From Tetragenococcus halophilus subsp. flandriensis (GTDB lineage Bacteria; Bacillota; Bacilli; Lactobacillales; Enterococcaceae), in contig NZ_BSUG01000006.1 in assembly GCF_030161475.1 (NCBI RefSeq), forward strand, positions 59,169 through 123,168: a stretch of DNA of 64,000 bases. Reading direction: 5' to 3'. The notes beneath the pieces are model-generated. The model saw only the letters and a program-made list of their open reading frames with translations. It was not told the origin of the DNA and searched no databases. The position numbers were made by a program, and so were the translations under genes. The stretch's first letter is position 1. Every line of letters starts with the position of its first letter. Positions 46,229-55,265 of this stretch are shown here, one piece after another.

Positions 46229-47689
46229 CTATTGATAATAAGCAGGCAAGTGAAATCGCTGATTGTTTTCAAATATCTCTCCAACTTCAAAAAGTAAATC
46301 CTCACAACCTTTAGCTGCCATAAATTGAATCCCCAAAGGAAGCCCTTTATTAGTTACATGGGTAGGCAAGCTGATTGCTGGTTGTCCAGTTAAATTTGCT
46401 AATTGAGTGAACGGCGAAAATCGTAAGCTTTTATCAAACATTTTATAAACCAAATCACCTGCTTGTTTTATGGAATAACTTTGTATTTGCGCTAATTGCG
46501 CGCGAATAGTGTCACTCTGCAAATCATCAGTGATTTTAGGGGCCGAATAAGCGGTGGTCGGCGTTAACAACAAATCATATTTTTCAAATAGCTCTTCTGT
46601 TTGCGCTGCTGCTTGATCCCAAGCATTAAGATTATGGATGTAACTCGCTGCTGATTGTTTCAAACCATATTGATATAAACCCCAAGACATCAATTCCATA
46701 TCTTTTCTTTCAATTGGACGAGCTAAACTATAAGAAAGTTTTTCCATCATAGCAGCTGTTTCTGCGCCATTCATATGATAATAAGACTGCATTAGTTTTT
46801 TTCCGTCGATCGGTAAAGAAATTTCTTCTACCCTATGCCCTTCTTTTGTTAAAAAAGAGGCTGCATTTTTTACTGCTGTCATCGCCTCTTCTGATACTCT
46901 ACTACCCACTGGCGAAGTTGTGACAAAAGCAATTTTGAGTTCTTTTTTATCAGCACTTCTGCTATGCTCCCATTCCACTTTTGGCGCTTGATAAGGCGCT
47001 GCGTTTTCCGTACCTCTTATCGCATAAAAAAGCGTCTTTGTATCCCGCATCGAAACGTTTAAAGCAAAAGAAATCGAAGCTCCCTGCCAAGCACGAAACC
47101 CTGCAGGACCTACAGGCATCGTTCCGCGAGTAGGTTTTAATCCAATTAAACCACTAAAAGATGCCGGAATACGAATCGAGCCACCACCATCACTGGCTGC
47201 AGCAAGCGGGAACATACCAGAAGCAACACTAGCTGCTGCACCTCCGCTTGAACCTCCGGGAGAATAATTAAGATTCCAAGGATTCAATGTATTGCCATAA
47301 AGTGTCGGATCAGTAACATTTTTAAAACCGAATTCTGGAGCATTTGTTTGCCCCAAAGGAATCAATCCTGCTGTTTCCAAAGCCTGTACAAAATGATTGC
47401 TGGCTGGTGCACGATTTGTTTTTAATAAACGACTGCCAGCAGTAGACAACCATCCCCTTTTATCTTGACCTAACATTTTTAAAGGTAAAGGCAAACCAGC
47501 AAAAGGGGTTTTTTCTATATTTTTACTAGCTTCATACTGTTTTTTAGCATCTTCTTTAGCAAAAGTGACCAGTGCATTTATTTGTGGATTTTCTTTTTCT
47601 ACTTTATTTTCAATCAACGTCAGTAATTCTTCAAAAGAAATTTTTTGTTTTTTTAATTGTTCTGCCCAATACAAAGCATCATGTATCAT
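46229..47689 (-). CDS. Amidase signature family enzyme
   Basis: The 486-residue enzyme hydrolyses an amide bond with a Ser-Ser-Lys triad. The lysine is in FAGLPLPLKMLGQDKRG, and the serine-rich signature is LNYSPGGSSGGAAASVASGM with the nucleophile in DGGGSIRIPASFSGLIGLKP. It is the free-standing type, not GatA, because no gatB or gatC lies nearby. ATG at 47689 (MIHDALYWAEQL) is chosen, six bases after AGAGGTG; a GTG at 47698 is too close. It is divergent from nrdJ and likely cotranscribed with the esterase downstream. The substrate is unknown. Confidence 0.88.
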   Translation of the reverse strand: MIHDALYWAEQLKKQKISFEELLTLIENKVEKENPQINALVTFAKEDAKKQYEASKNIEKTPFAGLPLPLKMLGQDKRGWLSTAGSRLLKTNRAPASNHFVQALETAGLIPLGQTNAPEFGFKNVTDPTLYGNTLNPWNLNYSPGGSSGGAAASVASGMFPLAAASDGGGSIRIPASFSGLIGLKPTRGTMPVGPAGFRAWQGASISFALNVSMRDTKTLFYAIRGTENAAPYQAPKVEWEHSRSADKKELKIAFVTTSPVGSRVSEEAMTAVKNAASFLTKEGHRVEEISLPIDGKKLMQSYYHMNGAETAAMMEKLSYSLARPIERKDMELMSWGLYQYGLKQSAASYIHNLNAWDQAAAQTEELFEKYDLLLTPTTAYSAPKITDDLQSDTIRAQLAQIQSYSIKQAGDLVYKMFDKSLRFSPFTQLANLTGQPAISLPTHVTNKGLPLGIQFMAAKGCEDLLFEVGEIFENNQRFHLPAYYQ

Positions 47690-47763
47690 CACACTCACCT
47701 CTTCTTTTCTTTTATTTTACTATAGAAATATAAAAGTGTCGCATGTAATTTTTTTGCTAGCTA

Positions 47764-47792
47764 TTGCTAAAAATCCTTATGACCATTATACT
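47764..47792 (+). promoter_or_regulatory. Promoter of nrdJ
   Basis: TTGCTA (47764-47769) and TATACT (47787-47792) are spaced by 17 bp, immediately upstream of the first NrdR box. Confidence 0.7.
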
Positions 47793-47797
47793 AAGTT

Positions 47798-47813
47798 ATA
47801 CAATATATCGAAC
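47798..47813 (+). promoter_or_regulatory. NrdR box 1
   Basis: ATACAATATATCGAAC matches the NrdR consensus ACACWATATATWGTGT at 10-11 of 16 positions. It lies exactly 31 bp from box 2, the usual three-turn spacing, over the transcription start. Confidence 0.7.
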
Positions 47814-47828
47814 GGAGATACAACGAAA

Positions 47829-47844
47829 ACACAATATATAGTAT
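47829..47844 (+). promoter_or_regulatory. NrdR box 2
   Basis: ACACAATATATAGTAT matches the NrdR consensus at 15 of 16 positions. Confidence 0.85.
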
Positions 47845-47876
47845 TTCCAAATAGTTGTCTTAAAGGAGTTTTTAGC

Positions 47877-50465
47877 ATGAGCGTACAAATAAAAGAAGCA
47901 GAACTTGATATTGAAAAGTTAAATCAAGACATTGAACAATTCCCACAAGTTTACCCTATTACAAATGATATGCATACAACAAGAGAAGGCGTTTCGCGTT
48001 TAGTCATGCTTGATCGTTACGCTTATAAAGATGTGGAACAACACACACTTGCAGTAGGAGATTTAGTTGTTTTAACAGTTAAAAGTGATCCCAATTACCC
48101 AGCACGTGGTGTAGGGATTGTTCAAAAAATCGACGAACAGCAGCAAGAAGCAGATATTCTAGTAGAAGAAGCTTACCGTTTTTCAATTGAAGATCCCGAT
48201 GAACAAGCTTCAGGTATCGTTACGCGTAATTTAAACGAAATCGATAAACCCTTAGAAGTTTTTTATGAACAAATCACAAAGCGTGTTGCTCACGCTCTAG
48301 CAAGTGTAGACCAAACTATTGGCAGTAAGACCATGATTGAAGAAGGATTTTATCAACAATTAAAAGAAATGAACTTTGTCCCTGCTGGTCGAGTACTTTA
48401 TGGTGCTGGTTCTGGGGCTAATGTCACCTATTTCAATTGTTACGTTATGCCTTTTGTTCCAGATTCAAGAAGTGGAATCGCCGAACATCGTAAAAAAGTA
48501 ATGGAAATTATGAGTCGCGGAGGCGGCGTTGGTAGTAATGGTTCTGCTTTACGTCCCAGAAATGCAATCGTACGAGGCGTCAATGGTAAATCTTCCGGCT
48601 CTGTTTCATGGCTCGATGATATCGCCAAGTTAACGCATCTAGTTGAACAAGGTGGCAGTCGACGTGGCGCTCAAATGATCATGTTAGCCGATTGGCATCC
48701 AGATATTATTGAATTTATCGTATCAAAAATGCAAAATGCGCGTATTTTACGCTATTTACTAGAAAATACAAATGACAGCCAAATCAAGCAAGCCGTTCAT
48801 GAAAAATTGAATTTCACCCCTCTTTCGCAAAGTGAATGGGAAATGTATCAACTTATCGTTAATCAAGAAAACAAAACAGAAGCAGTTTCATCTGCGACGA
48901 TTAAAGAAGCGCAAATAAAATTAAATGACGGTGGTACTTACAGTGTAAATAATCCTGAATTTTTATCAGGTGCCAACATTTCTTTAACACTAACGGATGA
49001 TTTCATGCAAGCCGTTAAAAACAATGAAGAATGGCCACTTCGCTTCCCTGACTTGTTCAATTATAGTCAAGAAGAAATGGATGATTATGATAACAAATGG
49101 CCGGAAATTGGTGATGTGCGTCAGTGGGAAGACTTAGGTTATCAAGTGGCAACTTATCGAACAATTAAGGCGCGTGAATTATGGAAGTTAATTAACATCT
49201 GTGCAACTTATTCCGCAGAGCCAGGCATCTTTTTTATCGATAATGCAAATAACAAGACAAACGCTACCGCTTACGGTCAAAAAGTTGTTGCAACCAACCC
49301 ATGCGGCGAACAACCTTTAGCTCCTAATTCAGTTTGTAACTTAGGCGCCATCAATTTAGCGAATATGGCAAATAAAGACACTGCCGAAGTAGACTATGAT
49401 AAATTAATGGAAACGGTCAAGATTGCTGTACAAATGCAAGATGACGTTATTGACTCAACACCTTATTTCTTAGAAGAAAACAAAAAACAAGCTTTAGGTG
49501 AACGTCGTGTCGGACTTGGCGTCATGGGACTTGCCGATTTACTTATTTATACTCATCATCGATATGGTTCTCAAGAAGGAAACCAAGTTGTTGACAAGAT
49601 TTTCGAAACAATCGCAACCACAGCTTACCGGGAGTCCATTCGTTTAGCAAAATTAAAGGGCAGCTTCCCTTTTTTAATTGGAGAAACCGAAGAAGAAACA
49701 CAAGAACTAAGACAACGTTTCATTCAAACTGGCTACATGAAAGATATGCCGCAAGATATTCGGGAAAATATTTTAGCTCATGGTATCCGTAATTCTCATC
49801 TATTAACTGTGGCTCCTACCGGTAGTACTGGTACTATGGTGGGCGTTGCCACTGGTTTAGAGCCTTATTTTGCCTTTAAATATTATCGTAGTGGACGCTT
49901 AGGTAAATTTATGGAAGTAAATGCTGAAATTGTGCAAGAATACTTAAATGAACACCCAGAATCTGATGCTAGTCACTTGCCTGAATTTTTCGTTTCTTCT
50001 ATGGAACTAGCACCCGAAGAACACGTTGATGTGCAAACAACCATCCAACGTTGGGTCGACAGTTCGATCTCTAAAACTGTAAATGCGCCTAAAGGTTACA
50101 CCGTCGAACAAGTAGCAACTATTTACGAACGACTATATGATGGCAATGCTAAAGGTGGTACGGTTTATGTAGACGGCTCACGTGATTCTCAAGTATTAAC
50201 CCTACAATCAGAAGAAGAAACAGAAAAGCAAACCTCTTTGTTTGAAACAGAAGATATCCGTATTGTAGATGATTCTGACGAATTAGAACAACTAGTAGAA
50301 CAAGCAGAAAATGATCATATTCAACAGGAAGGACATACTGACGATGTGATTTATGGTTCTGACGTTGGTAATACTTGTCCGATTTGTCGACAAGGAATCG
50401 TTAAAGATATAGGTGGTTGTAACACTTGTACAAATTGTCAAGCACAATTACGCTGCGGTTTGTAA
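47877..50465 (+). CDS. nrdJ: Adenosylcobalamin-dependent (class II) ribonucleotide reductase
   Basis: NrdJ reduces ribonucleotides to deoxyribonucleotides using a radical from adenosylcobalamin, with no need for oxygen. The 862-residue protein has FNCYVMPF with the N-terminal redox cysteine, RGGGVGSNGSALRPRNA, the catalytic loop NPCGEQPLAPNSVCNLGAI and VAPTGSTGTMVGVATGLEPY. The C-terminal tail has CPICRQG and CNTCTNCQ pairs that likely bind zinc or shuttle electrons. The start at 47877 follows AAAGGAG; the frame stays open 312 bp further upstream but overlaps the amidase gene. The adenosyltransferase that makes its cofactor follows, and two NrdR boxes precede it. Confidence 0.95.
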   Translation: MSVQIKEAELDIEKLNQDIEQFPQVYPITNDMHTTREGVSRLVMLDRYAYKDVEQHTLAVGDLVVLTVKSDPNYPARGVGIVQKIDEQQQEADILVEEAYRFSIEDPDEQASGIVTRNLNEIDKPLEVFYEQITKRVAHALASVDQTIGSKTMIEEGFYQQLKEMNFVPAGRVLYGAGSGANVTYFNCYVMPFVPDSRSGIAEHRKKVMEIMSRGGGVGSNGSALRPRNAIVRGVNGKSSGSVSWLDDIAKLTHLVEQGGSRRGAQMIMLADWHPDIIEFIVSKMQNARILRYLLENTNDSQIKQAVHEKLNFTPLSQSEWEMYQLIVNQENKTEAVSSATIKEAQIKLNDGGTYSVNNPEFLSGANISLTLTDDFMQAVKNNEEWPLRFPDLFNYSQEEMDDYDNKWPEIGDVRQWEDLGYQVATYRTIKARELWKLINICATYSAEPGIFFIDNANNKTNATAYGQKVVATNPCGEQPLAPNSVCNLGAINLANMANKDTAEVDYDKLMETVKIAVQMQDDVIDSTPYFLEENKKQALGERRVGLGVMGLADLLIYTHHRYGSQEGNQVVDKIFETIATTAYRESIRLAKLKGSFPFLIGETEEETQELRQRFIQTGYMKDMPQDIRENILAHGIRNSHLLTVAPTGSTGTMVGVATGLEPYFAFKYYRSGRLGKFMEVNAEIVQEYLNEHPESDASHLPEFFVSSMELAPEEHVDVQTTIQRWVDSSISKTVNAPKGYTVEQVATIYERLYDGNAKGGTVYVDGSRDSQVLTLQSEEETEKQTSLFETEDIRIVDDSDELEQLVEQAENDHIQQEGHTDDVIYGSDVGNTCPICRQGIVKDIGGCNTCTNCQAQLRCGL

Positions 50466-50482
50466 GCTAAGGAGGAAAAATA

Positions 50483-51112
50483 ATGCAAATTTATACTCGT
50501 ACGGGCGATCAAGGAACGACCAAACTTATCGGTGGTCCTGAAGTAGCAAAAGATGATCCTCGTATTCAAGCTTATGGGACGATCGATGAATTAAATAGTT
50601 TAGTTGGATATATTGCCAGCCTGCCTGAGTTGGCAACTAACTTCAAAGAAGAACTCGTTCAAATCCAACATTATTTATTTGATTGCGGCAACGACCTTGC
50701 CACGCCCACATTTAAGGAAATAGGAAAAATTTCGCCCAGGACTAGAAATGCAAGTGATCCACTCTATCCTTATGTAGTCAAAAAAGAAGATATAGAGTGG
50801 TTGGAAGCACGGATAGACTTTTATGCAGACATCCCTCCTGAAATCGATTATTTCATCCTCCCGGGTGGTACGCCAGAAAGTGCGCAATTGCATATGGCGC
50901 GTACCGTTGCAAGACGAGCAGAAAGAGAAATCGTTAGCTTTCAAAATCAAGGCCAGGTAAATCCTTTTGCTTTGAAATTTGTCAATCGGTTATCAGATTA
51001 TTTCTTTGCCTTAGCCCGTGTGGTTAATAGCCAAGCAGGAAAAGAAGATGTCCGCTATGAACGTAGTAAAAAAGTCTTTCATAATGACCTCACAAAAGAC
51101 GATATTCAATAA
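50483..51112 (+). CDS. ATP:cob(I)alamin adenosyltransferase, PduO type
   Basis: This enzyme adenosylates reduced cobalamin to make coenzyme B12. The 209-residue protein has the ATP loop YTRTGDQGTTKLIGGPEV at residues 4-20, AYGTIDELNSLVGYI and FILPGGTPESAQLHMARTVARRAERE, all hallmarks of the PduO/MMAB class. It follows nrdJ by 17 bp, behind AAGGAGG, and supplies its cofactor. No cobalamin synthesis genes are seen here, so B12 or a precursor is probably imported. Confidence 0.94.
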   Translation: MQIYTRTGDQGTTKLIGGPEVAKDDPRIQAYGTIDELNSLVGYIASLPELATNFKEELVQIQHYLFDCGNDLATPTFKEIGKISPRTRNASDPLYPYVVKKEDIEWLEARIDFYADIPPEIDYFILPGGTPESAQLHMARTVARRAEREIVSFQNQGQVNPFALKFVNRLSDYFFALARVVNSQAGKEDVRYERSKKVFHNDLTKDDIQ

Positions 51113-51117
51113 AAAAG

Positions 51118-51159
51118 CACGACAGGAGCTAATTGAAGCGGTTCTTGTCGTGTTTTTTT
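51118..51159 (+). terminator. Terminator of nrdJ operon
   Basis: CACGACA and TGTCGTG form a stem (51118-51124 and 51146-51152) followed by seven T, with a run of A before it. Confidence 0.88.
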
Positions 51160-51163
51160 ATTC

Positions 51164-51398
51164 ATCTTTGCGATTTCGGAGAACGTGTTAGTATTTCATT
51201 ATTCATTTTTTCATTCTCAGATAATGTTTGCTTTATTCGTTATCTATCTTTGTAGTTTCGAATAATGTTTTGGCGTTTCTTTATCCATCTTTTGCTATTT
51301 TTTGACTTTTTATCCTATTTCTTGGCTTTTTCGGATACTACTTCGCTTTTCCGTTGTCCATCTTTTTATTCTCGAAGAACGTTTTTATTATTCGTTAT
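51164..51398. repeat. 41-bp tandem hairpin repeat array (AT-rich type)
   Basis: Units begin with AT(C/T)TTT at 51164, 51205, 51246, 51287, 51317 and 51360; the first three steps are exactly 41 bp, one unit is short (30 bp) and one is 43 bp. Several units carry an inverted repeat around an 11-base loop, for example GATAATG with CGTTATC in the second. No gene was seen in 51113-51604, which is filled by this array and the next. Confidence 0.7.
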
Positions 51399-51435
51399 AT
51401 GACCTTAATGTCTATTACCACGACAATCAATAGAT

Positions 51436-51552
51436 ATTGGAGGGGACTTCTCTGATGTCCCTCCAATAAATTTTCAATTGGCAGCATGTCCTTAATTGTA
51501 CCACCAATTATTTACCATTTTGGAGGGTCATACTTTGATATCATAATAATGA
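51436..51552. repeat. 41-bp hairpin repeat array (ATTGGAGG type)
   Basis: ATTGG or TTTGG anchors at 51436, 51477 and 51519 give steps of 41 and 42 bp. The first unit folds as ATTGGAGGGGAC with GTCCCTCCAAT. The third pairs TTGGAGGGTCAT with ATGACCTACTAA. Core words resemble the array at 16.7 kb, so the two are related. Confidence 0.75.
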
Positions 51553-51604
51553 CCTACTAAGCTTGCGTTAAAGACCTTTCTCATACTTTAACGGCTGAAC
51601 AAAA

Positions 51605-52294
51605 TTAAGACTCATTTAAATCAGCAATCGTACTGTTTTCGCCAAAAATACTCTCCCAATCTTTAGTGAAATCATCCACTGCCTGAGCAATTGACGGCAT
51701 CGCTAAAGCCTGACCAATAATATCTGGGGCCACTGTCACTGCTTGTGCGCCTTCTTCTAAGGCAGTAGTCACCTGACCCACGTTTTTAAAACTAGCAGCT
51801 ACGATTTTAGTTGAGCTATCGCTGCGCTGTATTTCATTTGCCATAGACCTCATTGCCTCTTTAGCATCAATATTTAAATTTTCCATACGGTTAAAATAAG
51901 GCGCGATATAATCTGCACCCGCTGCGATTGCTAAATAAGCCTGGAATTTAGTATAAATAGCTGTAGCCGTTACGTTTAGCCCCTCTTTTTTTAAGGCCTT
52001 AATTACTTTTAACCCTTCACTACTTACAGGAACTTTGAAATAAGTCTCTCTTCCCAATTGCTCCAATATAGCTTCTACATCTTTTAACATCCCTACTTTA
52101 TCTTTTGCCACCACTTGTATATGCAGTGAACGTTCTTCTCCGATCACTTCCCTGATTGCTTTCATATGCGCAAAAAAATCGATTTTTCCTTCTTTTTTTA
52201 TGATCGAAGGATTAGTCGTTACACCTGCTAGTGGAAGAATGGCCTCATACTTTTTGATCGTTTCAATATTTGCAGTATCTAATAAAATTTCCAT
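51605..52294 (-). CDS. fsa: Fructose-6-phosphate aldolase/transaldolase-like protein
   Basis: The 229-residue protein is a small class I aldolase of the transaldolase family (FSA/TalC type). The Schiff-base lysine lies in TYFKVPVSSEGLKVIK near residue 87, and the fold markers EILLDTANIETIKKY, GVTTNPSIIKKEG and NVTATAIYT are clear. Short members act as transaldolase or cleave fructose 6-phosphate to glyceraldehyde 3-phosphate and dihydroxyacetone; sequence alone does not decide. The ATG at 52294 follows AAAGGAG. A cre-like site lies 30 bp upstream, which fits sugar control. Confidence 0.88.
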   Translation of the reverse strand: MEILLDTANIETIKKYEAILPLAGVTTNPSIIKKEGKIDFFAHMKAIREVIGEERSLHIQVVAKDKVGMLKDVEAILEQLGRETYFKVPVSSEGLKVIKALKKEGLNVTATAIYTKFQAYLAIAAGADYIAPYFNRMENLNIDAKEAMRSMANEIQRSDSSTKIVAASFKNVGQVTTALEEGAQAVTVAPDIIGQALAMPSIAQAVDDFTKDWESIFGENSTIADLNES

Positions 52295-52323
52295 TATAGT
52301 TTGCTCCTTTGCTTAAAAACGAT

Positions 52324-52337
52324 TGAAACCGCTTGCT
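52324..52337 (-). promoter_or_regulatory. cre-like site before the aldolase gene
   Basis: TGAAACCGCTTGCT matches the CcpA consensus TGWAANCGNTNWCA at 12 of 14 positions, 30 bp before the gene start. Confidence 0.4.
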
Positions 52338-52517
52338 TTAAACTTTAAAAACCAACTTTCGTTCAAAAACTTCTTTATTATCTTACGAAATAAACATAGC
52401 ACAAGTAGCAGAAAACCGTCAATAAATATTGTATAAATCATCACAAATTTATTCTTAAGACAATAGCTAAAGTTTTATACATTACACTTGCATAAATACA
52501 ATTATAATTTATGAAAT

Positions 52518-52535
52518 TATGAATATTTATTCGAA
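52518..52535 (+). promoter_or_regulatory. ARG box (ArgR/AhrC operator) of argGH
   Basis: TATGAATATTTATTCGAA matches the ARG box consensus WNTGAATWWWWATTCANW at 17 of 18 positions and stands just before the -35 element of argG. Confidence 0.8.
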
Positions 52536-52541
52536 AATCTA

Positions 52542-52570
52542 TTGATTAAACAAAATTGATTTGCTAATAT
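52542..52570 (+). promoter_or_regulatory. Promoter of argGH
   Basis: TTGATT (52542-52547) and TAATAT (52565-52570) are 17 bp apart, 34 bp before argG. Confidence 0.65.
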
Positions 52571-52603
52571 ATAGTTCAAATTCAATTTAGGGGATGCATA
52601 ATT

Positions 52604-53815
52604 ATGAAAGAAAAAGTTGTTTTAGCTTATTCAGGTGGTTTAGATACTTCAGTTTCAGTTCGATGGTTGACCGATCAAGGCTATGATGTTGTTGCATGTT
52701 GTCTGGATATTGGTGAAGGAAAAGATATTCAAGCGATCCGGGATAAGGCACTAACGGTCGGAGCAAGTCAGTCTTATGCTATTGACGCAAAAGAAGAATT
52801 TTTACAAGACTTTGCTTTAATCGCTTTACAAGGAAACACCTTCTATGAAAATTCTTATCCATTAGTTTCAGCTTTGTCACGTCCTTTAATTGCCAAAAAG
52901 TTAGTTGAATTAGCTCAGCAAACAAATGCGAAAACTATCGCTCATGGCTGTACTGGAAAAGGAAATGATCAAGTTCGTTTTGAAGTTGCGATTGCGGCTT
53001 TAGATCCAACATTGAAAGTAATTGCACCTGTACGACAATGGCAGTGGTCACGAGAAGAAGAAATCAATTATGCACAAACAAATAATGTCCCGATCCCTGC
53101 TGATTTAGACAACCCCTACTCCATTGATCAAAATTTATGGGGACGAGCTTGCGAATGTGGCGTGCTTGAAGATCCCTGGGCTACACCACCAGAAGGAGCT
53201 TACGAATTAACCAACGAACTGTCTAATACGCCAGATAATCCTGACATCATTGAATTAACATTTGAAAAAGGTATGCCTACTGCAATCAATGATGAAAAGA
53301 TGAATTTAACAGCCATCACCTCTACCCTTAATACTTTAGCAGGAAAACACGGTATCGGACGTATCGATCATGTAGAAAACCGTTTAGTAGGTATAAAATC
53401 AAGAGAAGTATACGAATGTCCAGCTGCATTAACAATGATGCATGCACATAAGGAGCTAGAAGATTTAGTATTTGTAAAAGAGCTGGCTCATGTCAAACCA
53501 TTGATTGAAAATCAATTAGCTCAAACGATCTATGACGGACTATGGTTTAATCCACTAAATGAGGCACTAATTGCATTTGTTAAAAGTACACAAAAAGATG
53601 TAAATGGTATCGTTCGTTTGAAATTATTTAAAGGAAATATTATTTGTGAAGGTAAAAAATCATCCAATAGTTTATATAATGAAAACTTGGCAACTTATAC
53701 TTCTGCTGACACTTTTGACCAAGAAGCAGCTGTTGGTTTTATTAAATTGTGGGGCCTTCCTTCCAAGGTTTATGCTGAAGTGCAAGCACAAGAAAACAAG
53801 GAGGATATAGAATGA
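52604..53815 (+). CDS. argG: Argininosuccinate synthase
   Basis: ArgG condenses citrulline and aspartate with ATP to argininosuccinate. The 403-residue protein has the PP-loop [15 protein letters not shown] at residues 9-23, [14 protein letters not shown] and the C-terminal region GLWFNPL typical of bacterial ArgG. Its stop overlaps the argH start (ATGA). With no other arginine genes in view, the pair may convert citrulline from the arginine deiminase route or outside supply. An ARG box suggests repression by arginine. Confidence 0.97.
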   Translation: MKEKVVLAYSGGLDTSVSVRWLTDQGYDVVACCLDIGEGKDIQAIRDKALTVGASQSYAIDAKEEFLQDFALIALQGNTFYENSYPLVSALSRPLIAKKLVELAQQTNAKTIAHGCTGKGNDQVRFEVAIAALDPTLKVIAPVRQWQWSREEEINYAQTNNVPIPADLDNPYSIDQNLWGRACECGVLEDPWATPPEGAYELTNELSNTPDNPDIIELTFEKGMPTAINDEKMNLTAITSTLNTLAGKHGIGRIDHVENRLVGIKSREVYECPAALTMMHAHKELEDLVFVKELAHVKPLIENQLAQTIYDGLWFNPLNEALIAFVKSTQKDVNGIVRLKLFKGNIICEGKKSSNSLYNENLATYTSADTFDQEAAVGFIKLWGLPSKVYAEVQAQENKEDIE

Positions 53816-55191
53816 AAAAGCTCTGGAGCGGGCGTTTTACTGGTGAAAATGAAGATTGGGTAGATACTTTCGGTGCCTCCATCTCTTTTGACTATCAAAT
53901 GGCCAAACAAGATATCATAGGCAGTTTAGCACACGTAAAAATGTTAGCTAATTGTGGAATCATTACAGAAGATGAAATGCAACAAATCAGCGCTGGTCTA
54001 AAAATCTTACAAGAAAAATTAGACCATAATGAATTGACTTTTACTATACAAAATGAAGATATCCATCTGAATATTGAATCCCTTTTATACGACGAAATTG
54101 GTCCAGTTGCCGGCAAGCTTCATACTGCACGCAGTCGTAATGATCAAGTGGCAACAGACTTGCATTTGTATTTAAAAGAGACGCTTACAACTGTGATCGA
54201 AAAGATTTATCAATTACGCAATGTATTAGTGAACAAAGCAGCAGAAAATATTGCAACGATCCTGCCAGGTTATACACACATGCAACACGCCCAACCCATC
54301 TCTTTTGCTCATCATTTACTTGCTTATTATCAAATGTTTGCACGCGATCAAAAACGTATGGAAGAAAATTTACAGCATACTGATATTTCTCCATTGGGGG
54401 CTGCTGCTTTAGCAGGCACCACTTTTCCTATTGATCGCCAGCTAACGGCTGATGAACTGGGCTTTTCTTATTTATATGATAATAGCTTAGATGCAGTTAG
54501 TGATCGTGACTTTATTATAGAATATTTGAGCAATGCGTCTATACTGATGATGCATCTTTCTCGCTTTTGTGAAGAACTCATCCTATGGTCCGCGCATGAA
54601 TTTCAGTTTGTTGAAATATCAGATACTTTTTCTACTGGAAGTTCAATTATGCCGCAAAAAAAGAATCCAGACATGGCGGAACTAATCCGCGGAAAAACAG
54701 GACGTGTCTATGGCAATTTATTGCAGTTACTGACAGTTATGAAAGGACTGCCTCTTGCTTATAATAAAGACCTACAAGAAGATAAAGAAGGTATGTTTGA
54801 TACTTCCGAAACTATGATTTCTAGTCTAGAAATCATAACAAAAATGATTGAAACATTGACAGTCAATCAGACCAACATGCAAAAAGCAACAGAAAAAGAT
54901 TTTTCTAATGCAACAGAATTAGCTGACTATCTAGCCAATAAGGGCATCCCCTTTCGACAAGCACACGAAATTGTAGGTAAATTAGTTTTGGAATGTATTC
55001 AACAAGGATGTTATCTGCAAGATATTCCCTTAACAAAATACCAGGAAGTCTCTGCTGTTATTGAAGCAGACGTTTACGATAAATTAAGGGCAACAACCGC
55101 CGTGAAAAGTCGCAATTCAACAGGAGGCACTGGTTTTGATCAAGTAAAAGCTCAAATTGAAAAAGCTCGAGAAGAACTACAAAACAAATAA
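53812..55191 (+). CDS. argH: Argininosuccinate lyase
   Basis: ArgH splits argininosuccinate into arginine and fumarate. The 459-residue protein has [21 protein letters not shown] at the start, [19 protein letters not shown], and the fumarase/aspartase signature [20 protein letters not shown] with the catalytic serine loop. It is coupled to argG by a four-base overlap, with AAGGAGG inside the end of argG. Confidence 0.97.
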   Translation: MKKLWSGRFTGENEDWVDTFGASISFDYQMAKQDIIGSLAHVKMLANCGIITEDEMQQISAGLKILQEKLDHNELTFTIQNEDIHLNIESLLYDEIGPVAGKLHTARSRNDQVATDLHLYLKETLTTVIEKIYQLRNVLVNKAAENIATILPGYTHMQHAQPISFAHHLLAYYQMFARDQKRMEENLQHTDISPLGAAALAGTTFPIDRQLTADELGFSYLYDNSLDAVSDRDFIIEYLSNASILMMHLSRFCEELILWSAHEFQFVEISDTFSTGSSIMPQKKNPDMAELIRGKTGRVYGNLLQLLTVMKGLPLAYNKDLQEDKEGMFDTSETMISSLEIITKMIETLTVNQTNMQKATEKDFSNATELADYLANKGIPFRQAHEIVGKLVLECIQQGCYLQDIPLTKYQEVSAVIEADVYDKLRATTAVKSRNSTGGTGFDQVKAQIEKAREELQNK

Positions 55192-55200
55192 TATAAAAAC

Positions 55201-55241
55201 AAATGAACCACATAAGAAATATACTCTAATGTGGTTCATTT
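55201..55241 (+). terminator. Terminator of argGH
   Basis: AAATGAACCACAT (55201-55213) and its perfect complement (55229-55241) lie just after argH. The T tract is short, so strength is uncertain. Confidence 0.7.
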
Positions 55242-55265
55242 AACTTTACTATATTAATAGACTAT

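Noticed and set aside
46229..47689. GatA subunit of the tRNA amidotransferase
   Set aside because: gatB and gatC are absent nearby and the N-terminal region differs from GatA; it is a free-standing amidase.
47565..47876. N-terminal extension of nrdJ by 104 codons
   Set aside because: It overlaps the amidase gene on the other strand, contains the promoter and NrdR boxes, and is unlike the family; AAAGGAG and ATG at 47877 give a normal protein.
47699..47876. Cobalamin riboswitch before nrdJ
   Set aside because: The leader after the promoter is under 90 bp and shows no B12-box; the NrdR boxes explain it.
52436..52517. Second ARG box upstream of argG
   Set aside because: TTGCATAAATACAATT is too weak a match to call.
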